Source: a virus
Length of the DNA stretch: 58,033 nucleotides
Strand: one strand, 5' to 3'
Virus record (IMG/VR): IMGVR_UViG_3300032223_002716
Span: 1 to 58,033 of that record
Positions 15,019-22,235 of this stretch are shown here, in pieces. The first letter of the stretch is position 1. Each line of letters begins with the position of its first letter. The position numbers were made by a program, and so were the translations under genes. Under the pieces are notes generated by a model. That model did not search any database. It had not been told where the DNA came from and worked only from the letters and a program-made list of their open reading frames with translations.

Positions 15019-15321
15019 TTAGAGTATTATCTTATATTCCTCACATAGTTTTACTATATACTTATCTAAATTGATTATAGCTTGTTTATAGTCGATTTCT
15101 TCATCATTAAATCTATCATCATCTTGTTTGATTATCTCAACACAACTTATATGAATGTCTCTGACAATATCTGTAACATTAATTTCTTTATTATAGTTAG
15201 AGGCCAAGCTATATTCCATAACTTGACCTTCTAGTTCTCTACAATAATCCATTAACTCCTCGACTTCTGGTTCATCCATTAATTGAGGGTTATATTTAAA
15301 TATTTGTCTAATTGATTTCAT
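15019..15321 (-). CDS. Hypothetical protein, 100 aa
   Basis: A helical, acidic protein of unknown function with two probable amphipathic helices (residues 15-40 and 70-95). Its start overlaps the preceding gene's stop by one base, so the two are probably co-translated. Confidence 0.6.
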   Translation of the reverse strand: MKSIRQIFKYNPQLMDEPEVEELMDYCRELEGQVMEYSLASNYNKEINVTDIVRDIHISCVEIIKQDDDRFNDEEIDYKQAIINLDKYIVKLCEEYKIIL

Positions 15322-15809
15322 TAACTAAATTCTGTCGATGACGATACTCGTAATCCATCAACAACCGTATCCCAATATTTTGGGCCATGGAAATATGACG
15401 AACTAGATTTATTATTTTCATATTCTTCATCAAATACTAAGCCATCAGGTTCACCCCAGTTAAGAGCCATTTCAATAAACTCTTCAACATTCTCTTCACT
15501 TCCGTATTCATCAACTATTCTACCACTTCTAATAAAAGCTAATAACTCTTCTTTAGTGGAATAGTATTTATCTTTATGAAAGTTCCAACAGAATTTCCAA
15601 CCACTACTTCGTTTACCTAAGTGAATGCTTGTACCTTCAATGAAATCATCCCAACAAGACGTTCTTTCCCAAGAATCTTCTACTTCAACTCTAAAACCAT
15701 CTTCAACACTAGAAGCGGATAAATCCAAGTTGTTAATATCATCTATTAACTTCTGTTTTTTAGCTAATATTTCAGCTTCAGTTGGTATTCTATAATAATT
15801 TGTTCCCAT
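15321..15809 (-). CDS. Conserved phage protein (MGTNYYR family)
   Basis: A 162-residue protein starting MGTNYYRIPTEAEIL and carrying SIHLGKRSSGWKFCWNFH. This combination recurs in a phage protein family of unknown function; the HLGKxSxGWxF segment is its most conserved part. It is joined to genes on both sides by one-base overlaps. Confidence 0.65.
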   Translation of the reverse strand: MGTNYYRIPTEAEILAKKQKLIDDINNLDLSASSVEDGFRVEVEDSWERTSCWDDFIEGTSIHLGKRSSGWKFCWNFHKDKYYSTKEELLAFIRSGRIVDEYGSEENVEEFIEMALNWGEPDGLVFDEEYENNKSSSSYFHGPKYWDTVVDGLRVSSSTEFS

Positions 15810-16174
15810 TATTTTATTATTTTAAATGATACTACAATAGCACCGATTGTTTTACGTTTTCTATCTCTCTTATTTTTATCGGTAATACTATCCAATTGAG
15901 TTAATCTATCAAAAGCTAAATGACTCAAGTCAACATGATTACTACCCATTGAGTGTCTATCAGTAATTGTAACTGTGTCAGTAACTTTATTTTTTAAATT
16001 GGTTATTACCATTCTCATATTTCTGTACTTTGCGTGACAGTACGCTGCTGTGGGTACTGTTCTGTGTACTTTCTTATGATTTGTAGTGTCGTAGTAAGTT
16101 GCCTTACCAGTTTTATTATTAGTGTTTGTAAGACTTATACTTATTAACCCTAATATTAATACAATTTTTTTCAT
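15809..16174 (-). CDS. RlpA-like double-psi beta-barrel protein
   Basis: A 121-residue exported protein. After a signal peptide (MKKIVLILGLISISLTN) come GKATYYD, PTAAYCHAKYRNMRMVITNL and TVTITDRHSMGSNHVDLSHL with FDRL, the RlpA-like double-psi barrel signature. RlpA enzymes cleave or bind denuded peptidoglycan in the periplasm. The lipobox Cys of RlpA is absent, so it should be soluble after export. A role in envelope remodelling or lysis timing is plausible but not shown. Confidence 0.8.
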   Translation of the reverse strand: MKKIVLILGLISISLTNTNNKTGKATYYDTTNHKKVHRTVPTAAYCHAKYRNMRMVITNLKNKVTDTVTITDRHSMGSNHVDLSHLAFDRLTQLDSITDKNKRDRKRKTIGAIVVSFKIIK

Positions 16175-16179
16175 ATAAT

Positions 16180-16359
16180 TTATTTTTCCATATCGGAGTG
16201 ATTCTCAATTAAGAATCTTTTGGCTTGAATAATTTGATGGTATAATACCCAATTAAAATTTCCGTCTCCGTTTTTAGTCCACCATACGACCATATCCATG
16301 TTATTAATTGAATTGTTAATCGGTGATGTTTGAATTTCTTCTGGTGTAATTGTTGTCAT
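16180..16359 (-). CDS. Hypothetical protein, 59 aa
   Basis: A small protein (MTTITPEEIQTSPINNSIN onward) with a Trp-rich middle (MVVWWTKNGDGNFNWVLYHQ). The ATG at 16359 is favoured over one at 16383 because the promoter -7 element is at 16388-16395. No family recognised. Confidence 0.55.
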   Translation of the reverse strand: MTTITPEEIQTSPINNSINNMDMVVWWTKNGDGNFNWVLYHQIIQAKRFLIENHSDMEK

Positions 16360-16387
16360 ATTTTTATTATTTAAGTTAAACATAGTA

Positions 16388-16419
16388 CAAATATATGTAT
16401 AATATAATCAATAAACAAA
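16388..16419 (-). promoter_or_regulatory. Host-type promoter
   Basis: Minus-strand TTTG, 20-bp spacer, TATATTTG. It is located between tRNA-Arg and the 59-aa gene, so it starts the minus-strand transcript running through the RlpA-like gene. Confidence 0.75.
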
Positions 16420-16446
16420 TTTTTTAAAGATTAAATTAAAAAAAAG

Positions 16447-16520
16447 TGACCTCAGAAGGATTCTAACCTTCACTCTACGCATTAGAAGTGCGTTGCTTTA
16501 TACGATTAAGCTATGAGGCC
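16447..16520 (-). tRNA. tRNA-Arg (UCU)
   Basis: A complete cloverleaf on the minus strand: acceptor GGCCTCA pairing with TGAGGTC, anticodon stem ACGCA/TGCGT with loop CTTCTAA (anticodon TCT), T arm GAAGG-TTAGAAT-CCTTC, and discriminator A. The T loop has A in place of the usual C at the third position. CCA is not encoded. It reads AGA codons, which are heavily used in this AT-rich genome. Confidence 0.88.
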
Positions 16521-16738
16521 AAGTTTCCCCACCTTGAGATTACTGGTGAGTAGTTACATCGGTTTCTTCCTAATTCAAAAAACCTGCTGGGCATCCCCTA
16601 TGAAAAAAGTCAAACTACTTTGGTAACCGTGTTATAGGCCATTATTCCAAAGACTGCAACCTCAGTTGTATGCAGTTACACTAACCTATTGTTAAATAAG
16701 TCTTAGGTCAAAGACTACTGAGTACCCCTTACTCATTG
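16521..16738 (-). other. Structured noncoding spacer between tRNA genes
   Basis: 218 nt without a credible ORF. It contains several strong hairpins: TGAGTA/TACTCA (16719-16735), AGTCTT/AAGACT (16699-16716), CTGCA...TGCAG with an inner CAAC/GTTG (16654-16675), and CAAG/CTTG (16520-16536). The two adjacent 6-bp hairpins at 16699-16735 are perfect. ATAGGTT and GGCCTAT on the minus strand (about 16632-16687) could close a small tRNA-like fold with a 4-bp D-like arm but no T arm. Likely part of a processed tRNA/ncRNA transcript. Confidence 0.4.
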
Positions 16739-16812
16739 CTCTACCCAAGGGACTCGAACCCCCAGCCCTTCGGCACCAGCCGATGTGCAAACCAATTTAC
16801 ACCATAAGCAGA
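16739..16812 (-). tRNA. tRNA-like gene, degenerate (possible tRNA-Thr GGU)
   Basis: The T arm is clear (GGGGG-TTCGAGT-CCCTT), and the D arm reads GTGT...GCAC around AATTGG. The acceptor TCTGCTT/GGGTAGA pairs only with several G-U pairs, and the linker to the D arm has an extra base. The anticodon region ATCGG-CTGGTG-CCGAA gives only a 4-bp stem and a 6-nt loop. A GGU anticodon follows the only sensible U33. It could be a decayed tRNA, a tRNA-like domain, or a tRNA with single-base assembly errors. Confidence 0.45.
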
Positions 16813-16909
16813 GAATCAAGAATTATCATCAGAAATTAGTGGTACCAAATCTCTTTAAGCTATATGATTGATATTCTTGTTAGGGTTGGGTTAATTACTC
16901 CCACCTTTG

Positions 16910-16982
16910 ATAACATGAGTAGATTCGAACTACTGACCCCTACATTAAAATAGTAGTGCTCTACCAACTGAGCTACATGTCA
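16910..16982 (-). tRNA. tRNA-Lys (UUU)
   Basis: A cloverleaf on the minus strand: acceptor TGACATG/CATGTTA, D arm GCTCAGTTGGTAGAGC, anticodon stem CTACT/TGTAG (one T-T mismatch at the loop end) with loop ATTTTAA (anticodon TTT), and T arm AGTAG-TTCGAAT-CTACT. CCA is not encoded. A perfect 22-nt palindrome lies immediately upstream at 16986-17007. Confidence 0.88.
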
Positions 16983-16985
16983 TTC

Positions 16986-17007
16986 CTTCTTCTTTGCAAA
17001 GAAGAAG
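16986..17007. repeat. Perfect 22-nt palindrome upstream of tRNA-Lys
   Basis: CTTCTTCTTTG followed directly by its reverse complement. As RNA it would form a strong hairpin at the junction between the noncoding region and tRNA-Lys. It could be a processing signal or boundary element; it lacks a U tract typical of a terminator. Confidence 0.6.
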
Positions 17008-17487
17008 ATTAATGGTAATAGTCTTTATCAGGAATCTGGGGTTTGCTTTTTACACAAATGCTTCACACACCATTAGAGAGTTGGAAGTAATGCGACTTCT
17101 ATCCTTAGCTGTGTACCCTTGCGACACGTCTCTCCACGTCTGACTATTTACGCTTTTTCCATTAACCAATAATAAATAAGTAACTTGATAAAGAAGGGAC
17201 ATAGCTAAAGTTAAAAATAAAACTAAAACCAAAGACCTCCCTCTACTCAAAGGCAAAATCAAAATCTAAGTCTTGTTTTGCTACCCAATTGTACCTATTA
17301 GGTTAACTTGTGTAGCCATTAGAGACAAGCTCAGTTTTTATAAATTTGTAGAAAGAGCGGATTATGGTAGACTCCTTTCGGAATCGGCTTTTATATTTTA
17401 ATTAGACCGCTTGTGGCAGTCAAATTAGTCATGTATATCAAACATATATAATATATAGAAGTTAATCCTACTCTATCAAGTTTAAAT
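17008..17487 (-). ncRNA. Candidate structured noncoding RNA next to tRNAs
   Basis: About 480 nt with no convincing coding sequence but many compact hairpins on the minus strand: GACTGC-CACAA-GCGGTC (17405-17421) and GATTCC-GAAA-GGAGTC with a GNRA tetraloop (17370-17385). A three-helix, tRNA-like cluster closes with TGGAGAG/CTCTCTA (17074-17136) and contains hairpins at 17111-17127 and 17084-17099. Base composition is less AT-rich than nearby spacers. Large ornate RNAs such as GOLLD and ROOL occur beside phage tRNA clusters, so a member of that kind is a reasonable hypothesis. I cannot fold or search it. Confidence 0.4.
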
Positions 17488-17520
17488 AATGGTGGTATCA
17501 ACTTGTGTTTAACCACCATT
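17488..17520 (-). terminator. Terminator-like hairpin after the coiled-coil gene
   Basis: AATGGTGGT and ACCACCATT form a 9-bp stem around a 15-nt loop, followed on the minus strand by an AT-rich ATTTAAAC. It begins 8 nt downstream of the stop at 17528. Confidence 0.65.
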
Positions 17521-17527
17521 AACCTTA

Positions 17528-18442
17528 TTAATTCAATTGAGCTAAATAAGTATCAATCACATCTTGAAATCTTGAGTCAATATTGATTCTTAGTGAAGCA
17601 ATTTCACCAATTTCAGTTTGACGTTGTAACTCAAGGTCTTGACTCAACTTACTTAATTCAGCTTGGTATGCTGTGTATTCTTTATGGTATTGGTTGTTTA
17701 ACACTTCGTTAGTTGCGTTAACTTTAGCAAAACCATCTGAATTATGTCTAGCGATACGAGCATTCTCAGCAGTAGTTAAATCCTTAACCTTAGCTTTGAA
17801 GTAATTCACTCGCTGTTCATACTGACGGTGTTTTGCAGCCAATTCATTATGAATAGTTAGCAATTGTTCATTAGTATGATGAACTGTTACCGTTAAAGGT
17901 GTTTTCTTACCTTGCTCAACTTCAATCCACTCTAAAGTTTTGATTGATGGTAATTCTTTTCTAAGATTATCCAATGGACCATTCTTATGAATGAATTGAC
18001 CGATGTGAGCAGCATAAGCTTCAGCTTCAGTGTACTCATTGATTTCGTTTGAAGTCAATTGAGACCAACCAAAATCTTCACCAACCTCATCGATTGGTTC
18101 GAAATGTTCCAATTTAGGTCTAGCTGGAGCAACTACGTCAACGTCAATACCTCTGTAACGAGCTTCTCTGATTAAAATATCTTTTGCTTTGATATTTTCC
18201 ATCAAGAACGCTTGAGTTGCATGCAACTTAGCTTTCTCCAAAAGCAATTCAGTTAAATTACTAGGTACTGGTTTACCAACAGTCTCAATATAAGTTTGCT
18301 CACCTATTTTAAGTTGTTTCTCAACGTTGTTGATACCATTTAACTCAGCAGCAATATCAGTTGCTCTTTGATTACACAAATTTGAAATTGATTGTGCTTG
18401 TGACAAGGATAAACCTTTAGTCGATAACGAATGTTTCTTCAT
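17528..18442 (-). CDS. Coiled-coil protein, 304 aa
   Basis: A protein of unknown function, mainly helical, with long heptad-rich regions (about residues 10-100 and 190-300, rich in Ala, Gln, Glu and Leu). A short central region is rich in Pro and Glu (VVAPARPKLEHFEPIDEVGE). No catalytic motif is seen. It has its own promoter at 18476-18506 and a terminator, so it forms a single-gene unit and may be strongly expressed early. Confidence 0.7.
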   Translation of the reverse strand: MKKHSLSTKGLSLSQAQSISNLCNQRATDIAAELNGINNVEKQLKIGEQTYIETVGKPVPSNLTELLLEKAKLHATQAFLMENIKAKDILIREARYRGIDVDVVAPARPKLEHFEPIDEVGEDFGWSQLTSNEINEYTEAEAYAAHIGQFIHKNGPLDNLRKELPSIKTLEWIEVEQGKKTPLTVTVHHTNEQLLTIHNELAAKHRQYEQRVNYFKAKVKDLTTAENARIARHNSDGFAKVNATNEVLNNQYHKEYTAYQAELSKLSQDLELQRQTEIGEIASLRINIDSRFQDVIDTYLAQLN

Positions 18443-18475
18443 ACTTATAAATTTACTTATTAATTTAATTTTTTA

Positions 18476-18506
18476 CAAATCTAGTTATTATATTTTAATT
18501 ATGCAA
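18476..18506 (-). promoter_or_regulatory. Host-type promoter
   Basis: Minus-strand TTGC, 20-bp spacer, TAGATTTG. The spacer and flanks are nearly the same as at 18622-18652 and 10357-10387. It drives the coiled-coil gene at 18442. Confidence 0.75.
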
Positions 18507-18512
18507 CTTTTT

Positions 18513-18614
18513 TTAAACATTTTTTTCAGATTCTTCTAATTCTTTTAACATTTTAATAAAATCATCAGACTCAATGAATAAATTATGTTCCTCTTCCAAA
18601 TATTCTTCTCTCAT
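18513..18614 (-). CDS. Small acidic protein, 33 aa
   Basis: A short ORF, MREEYLEEEHNLFIESDDF and on to KELEESEKNV: very acidic and probably a single helix. It lies between two near-identical promoters, with its ATG 8 nt from the -7 element of the upstream one. Small acidic early proteins in phages often bind host enzymes or mimic DNA, but nothing here shows a target. Confidence 0.5.
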   Translation of the reverse strand: MREEYLEEEHNLFIESDDFIKMLKELEESEKNV

Positions 18615-18621
18615 TGTTTTA

Positions 18622-18652
18622 CAAATTTAGTTATTATATTTTAATTGTGCAA
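18622..18652 (-). promoter_or_regulatory. Host-type promoter
   Basis: Minus-strand TTGC, 20-bp spacer, TAAATTTG, a near copy of the promoter at 18476-18506. It would express the 33-aa gene. Confidence 0.72.
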
Positions 18653-18658
18653 CTATTT

Positions 18659-19048
18659 TTAATTATTTTTTACAATTTTATAGTTTTTATTCCTTAACTT
18701 AATGATAACCAGACCTAACCATTTTTTAAATTCTGGAGTCATACCCTCAGATAATTCATTAATAATACGATTATAATCAGTATTTTTATTTCTATATTCA
18801 GAAGTAACTACAAAGTTATTACGTAATTCATTCTGAAAAAAGTTAGACTCAAATGTTATTTTAGCAACATCTTTATCAGTAATATCAAATTCATTTGTAC
18901 CATCAGTAATATTTATCACTGTAAATTCAACAGTATCACCAATCCACATATCATTTAGGTATTTATAATCTCTTGTGTCAACATCGATATAATGTCCATC
19001 GTGATTAATAATCCACCCTTGTTCAGTTTTTTCTAATTTACCTTCCAT
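18659..19048 (-). CDS. Hypothetical protein, 129 aa
   Basis: The first half is beta-rich (GWIINHDGHYIDVDTRDY, MWIGDTVEFTVINITDG), possibly a small OB-like or SH3-like barrel. The second half is helical and basic at the end. No family recognised. The 5' end overlaps the heptosyltransferase-like gene by 11 nt. Confidence 0.6.
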   Translation of the reverse strand: MEGKLEKTEQGWIINHDGHYIDVDTRDYKYLNDMWIGDTVEFTVINITDGTNEFDITDKDVAKITFESNFFQNELRNNFVVTSEYRNKNTDYNRIINELSEGMTPEFKKWLGLVIIKLRNKNYKIVKNN

Positions 19049-20081
19049 GTATCAAATATTTTAAATCTTTTATTACTTCTGGAATTGTTGTGTACAATTC
19101 CTCATTATAATCTACTTTAGTTAAGTAGTTAGCATTAATCCTAGTACAATCAGTATAGAACTCATGGTCACTAGGTGTTACATCACTAATCATAACTACA
19201 TGTTTACCTAAAGCCCATGCCAACCATGCTAATCCAGATGATACACCAATAAAGAACTCACAATAATATAAATCAACCATTCTACCAATTAAAGAAACGT
19301 CACCAGTTAGATTAACTACATTTTGTAATTTAGTTTCCTCTTTGGATATAACCAATACGTCAAACCCATTATCGTTTAAATAATCTACAATAATTTGCCA
19401 ACCATCTAACCCTTCTTTCCACATTTTTTTATCAGTACTTCCATATTCAGAAATACATACATATTTTTTTGTTCTATTAGGTTTAGGTTCATGTTTAATA
19501 ACTGGAGTTAAATCTGGTCTAATTTCTTTATAGACAATACCTAATATTTCTGATGCAGTTTTTTGTAATGGATTTTCATCACTTATAATCGGTGAGTATT
19601 TAATATTACCATCGTTTTTAGCACCGATATAATATTGCGCATATATGTTATCAATTTGTGTATTTGGTTCAGCAAATAAAATATTAGGATAAGCATCTAC
19701 TAATATTTTGTTATGGAATGTAGAACAAATAACATTGCATTCATGTTTTAATCTAAACTCTTCAACAAATGGTATCCAAGCAATAGTATCGCCTAATGCA
19801 TATGCATCTATTTTAATAAAAACAGTTTTACCTTTTGCATCAAATTTATCAGTAAATAAAACATTATCTTCTGTATCACGAACAATAATAACCCAATCAT
19901 TAAACCATTGTCTACCACCAAATATTAAATCATTTTGTTTATAAGTACCACTATTAACAACCCTACCAAATGAATCTATAAATTGAACTACATATTCTTT
20001 ATTTGCATCATCGTATATTGTAACTTTTGGTGAATCACCTAATAAAGGTAATTTAGATACGTAACTAACTTTAACTTCCAT
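19038..20081 (-). CDS. TibC-like heptosyltransferase (GT9 family)
   Basis: A 347-residue glycosyltransferase. The N-terminal 85 residues are a beta-rich domain. Next come DAYALGDTIAWIPFVEEFRL and CNVICSTFHNKIL with YPNILFAEP, and near the C-terminus GVSSGLAWLAWALGKHVVMI followed by SDVTPS. These are the signatures of the autotransporter strand-loop-strand O-heptosyltransferases (TibC/BAHT), a branch of GT9 enzymes that transfer ADP-heptose to protein Ser/Thr. Possible substrates are phage structural proteins, the phage-encoded secreted proteins, or the host surface. It overlaps the downstream gene by 11 nt. Confidence 0.85.
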   Translation of the reverse strand: MEVKVSYVSKLPLLGDSPKVTIYDDANKEYVVQFIDSFGRVVNSGTYKQNDLIFGGRQWFNDWVIIVRDTEDNVLFTDKFDAKGKTVFIKIDAYALGDTIAWIPFVEEFRLKHECNVICSTFHNKILVDAYPNILFAEPNTQIDNIYAQYYIGAKNDGNIKYSPIISDENPLQKTASEILGIVYKEIRPDLTPVIKHEPKPNRTKKYVCISEYGSTDKKMWKEGLDGWQIIVDYLNDNGFDVLVISKEETKLQNVVNLTGDVSLIGRMVDLYYCEFFIGVSSGLAWLAWALGKHVVMISDVTPSDHEFYTDCTRINANYLTKVDYNEELYTTIPEVIKDLKYLIHGR

Positions 20082-20083
20082 AA

Positions 20084-20536
20084 TTATACTGTATGTTCAA
20101 TGTTTACTCTTATACATGTTTGAGGTTGAGCCTCATTCATTAAGAAATTATTAATATAACCCATCATATTTCCAGAACCAATTGGGTTAGCAGAATGCAC
20201 CACCACTTCTGGGAACTTTATAGGGTAATTCTTCTTATCTAAGCGATTCATATTTACTCTCTTAGGGTTTGTATCGTAGAAGTGATTGATAATCCATTTG
20301 ACGCAGTCTAATCCAGTCTTTTCAGTAATATTATCATAATTCAATTCATAGTTTGGTGAAACATTTCTAAAATACTCAGTCATAGCTGTATCACCTAAAT
20401 CGTGGTCCAATGAAATTAAATTAATATTGGATAAACCCAATTCTAAAACTTTTTTTACGAACTCATCATAGTTTCTAACTATAATCCAATCATTAGCGAC
20501 TGGTGTTCTCACATCATCTAAATAAATCTTATTCAT
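20084..20536 (-). CDS. Cyclic-phosphate processing receiver (cREC) protein
   Basis: A 150-residue stand-alone receiver-like domain: IYLDDVRTP at the start (acidic pocket), SLDHDLGD in the middle, TGLDCVKWII, and VVVHSANPIGSGNM. This matches the cREC family of receiver domains described in phage and RNA-repair or nucleotide-signalling contexts and proposed to act on cyclic phosphate ends. It is not a two-component receiver, since the phosphoacceptor context differs. It is adjacent to a SLOG-like gene. Confidence 0.75.
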   Translation of the reverse strand: MNKIYLDDVRTPVANDWIIVRNYDEFVKKVLELGLSNINLISLDHDLGDTAMTEYFRNVSPNYELNYDNITEKTGLDCVKWIINHFYDTNPKRVNMNRLDKKNYPIKFPEVVVHSANPIGSGNMMGYINNFLMNEAQPQTCIRVNIEHTV

Positions 20537-20541
20537 ACTTT

Positions 20542-20892
20542 TTAATATTTATAAACTGCAACGTTTATTTCTTTTTTATTCGCTAAATCAATCATATGTT
20601 GCGTACCTTTTGATTCACCATCATGAAACGCTATAAGTAAATCAGCATAATCAGCCATTTGACCATTTCTAATATAACCAGCGGCCTTACCATGTTCATC
20701 CCAGTTAGCTGGAAACTCTTTAATTTTATAACCCCTATCATTAGCATATCTTTCACCTAATTTATCAGCACCTCTTGCAGTTCCACTAACAATTTCTACT
20801 TCTTCCTCTGGCTCACCAATTACGTAATCACAGAATTTACATAGGACTTCATAATCGTTGAATCCTCTACTACCAGCAATAATCACTTTCAT
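20542..20892 (-). CDS. SLOG-family DUF2493 protein
   Basis: A 116-residue Rossmann-type protein: VIIAGSRGFNDYE at the N-terminus, then VEIVSGTARGADKLGERYA and a late DLLIAFHDGESKGTQHMIDL. This is the DUF2493 (YspA-like) branch of the SLOG superfamily, related to nucleotide-ligand-binding and LOG/NDT-like proteins. It may bind or cleave a nucleotide. A TATATTTG -7 element sits at 20910-20917 but lacks a good -33 match. Confidence 0.85.
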   Translation of the reverse strand: MKVIIAGSRGFNDYEVLCKFCDYVIGEPEEEVEIVSGTARGADKLGERYANDRGYKIKEFPANWDEHGKAAGYIRNGQMADYADLLIAFHDGESKGTQHMIDLANKKEINVAVYKY

Positions 20893-20991
20893 ATTTAAAT
20901 TCTTTTTTACAAATATAGTATATATTTAAATTAAAAACTATTTATTAGTATAATAATTAATAAAAAAAAATATTTTTAAACAACAAGTAAA

Positions 20992-21606
20992 ATGAGTTTA
21001 ATTAAATTACAAGAAAAGATTGGTGCAACACCTGATGGTTCATTCGGACCAGATACTTTAAAAAAGGCTATGGCTTATTTTAAAATGACACCAGAAAGAG
21101 CAGCACATTTTTTTGGTCAAACAGCGCACGAAACTGGTGGTTACGCAGCGTTCAGTGAAAACCTTAATTACGGTGCTAAAGGTTTATTAAATACTTTTGA
21201 TAAGTATTTTAACGCAACAACTGCTGAGCAATATGCTAGACAACCAATTAAAATCGCATCAAAAGTTTATGCTGATAGAATGGGTAATGGTAACGAAGCA
21301 TCTCAAGAAGGTTGGTTATTTCGTGGAAGAGGTGCGTTACAAACTACTGGAAAAGGAAATTATAAAGCTTTCTCAGAACATTTGGGTAAACCAGAGATTT
21401 TAACTAATCCAGATTTGGTAGCAACTGACTTTTCATTTGAGTCCGCAATATTCTTCTTTGATAAGAATAAATTATGGGATATCGCTGATAAAGGAGTTAA
21501 TGATGCGGCAATATTAGCAATAACTAAAAAAATAAATGGGGGTACTAATGGTTTAGATGATAGAAGTTCATTGACCAAAAGATATTACTCATGGTTAAAA
21601 AAATAA
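20992..21606 (+). CDS. GH19 endolysin
   Basis: A 204-residue lysin of glycoside hydrolase family 19. A short opening segment, KLQEKIGATPDGSFGPDTLK, resembles a peptidoglycan-binding repeat. The catalytic region has AHFFGQTAHETGGYAAFSEN with two candidate Glu residues, NYGAKGLL, WLFRGRGALQTTGKGNY, and INGGTNGLDDR, as in phage GH19 muramidases such as that of SPN1S. It has no signal peptide, so release would need a holin or other export route; none is obvious next to it. It is followed by an L,D-transpeptidase-like gene after 5 nt. Confidence 0.9.
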   Translation: MSLIKLQEKIGATPDGSFGPDTLKKAMAYFKMTPERAAHFFGQTAHETGGYAAFSENLNYGAKGLLNTFDKYFNATTAEQYARQPIKIASKVYADRMGNGNEASQEGWLFRGRGALQTTGKGNYKAFSEHLGKPEILTNPDLVATDFSFESAIFFFDKNKLWDIADKGVNDAAILAITKKINGGTNGLDDRSSLTKRYYSWLKK

Positions 21607-21611
21607 ATTTT

Positions 21612-22208
21612 ATGTATACAAAAGAACAAATTGAAGCGGCTGTAAAAGCTAAAGGTTATGTATGGTTTAATGACGATGCAAACAAAACTTACGATGTTAA
21701 CATTGTTGGTGTTAGAAATTCATCTACTGGTAATAAAGTTACTAATGTATTTGATGATATGATTACAATATCATATAAAGATGAAACTGGTAACTGGGTT
21801 TTTAAAGAATGGATGAATACAACTGAACCTGGTAAAAAAGGTGTTATGGAATATCATAATGCTAATGGTGTGGCTAGATTAGTCGAAGGTCAATATAGAG
21901 GTTCACATACATTAGGTCTTCACCAAGGTAAATATGAAGCATTAAAACAAGCTAAACCAGTTAAGGTTTATCGTGATGCTAATAAAGATTTAGTATTTGA
22001 TGAAACAAAAATTGAAGAAGGTGTTTTTGGTATCAATATCCATAAAGCTGGACAAGATTCAACATGGGTTGAAAACTGGTCGGAAGGATGTCAAGTATTC
22101 AAAAGAGTAAAAGACTTTGATGAATTTATGAAGATTGTAAAAAAAGCAGCAAAAATTCATGGTAATTCATTTACTTACACACTTATCGAATCAAATGATA
22201 TTAAATAA
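21612..22208 (+). CDS. L,D-transpeptidase-like protein
   Basis: A 198-residue protein. Near residues 145-165 it has GINIHKAGQDSTWVENWSEG followed by CQVF, which matches the His...(S/T)xGC core of YkuD-type L,D-transpeptidases (Cys nucleophile, His base). The rest is beta-rich, and no signal peptide is seen. Placed directly behind the endolysin gene, it may process peptidoglycan during lysis or be a related peptidase. The ATG at 21612 is chosen to follow the endolysin stop. The family assignment rests on the short motif. Confidence 0.6.
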   Translation: MYTKEQIEAAVKAKGYVWFNDDANKTYDVNIVGVRNSSTGNKVTNVFDDMITISYKDETGNWVFKEWMNTTEPGKKGVMEYHNANGVARLVEGQYRGSHTLGLHQGKYEALKQAKPVKVYRDANKDLVFDETKIEEGVFGINIHKAGQDSTWVENWSEGCQVFKRVKDFDEFMKIVKKAAKIHGNSFTYTLIESNDIK

Positions 22209-22210
22209 TT

Positions 22211-22232
22211 AAAGCCCTCAATGAGGGCTTTT
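22211..22232. terminator. Bidirectional terminator after the lysis genes
   Basis: AAAGCCCTC and GAGGGCTTT form a 9-bp stem with a short AAT loop, followed by T residues. It separates the plus-strand lysis pair from the minus-strand phosphoesterase gene. Confidence 0.85.
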
Positions 22233-22235
22233 TTA

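Noticed and set aside
17050-17262. A 70-codon minus-strand ORF in the tRNA region
   Set aside because: Its codon use and composition differ from real genes here, it overlaps several hairpins, and it has no leader signal. It is more likely a chance ORF in noncoding RNA.
16521-17487. tmRNA
   Set aside because: No paired Ala-tRNA-like ends, no tag reading frame ending in a hydrophobic peptide, and the terminal T arm typical of tmRNA was not found.
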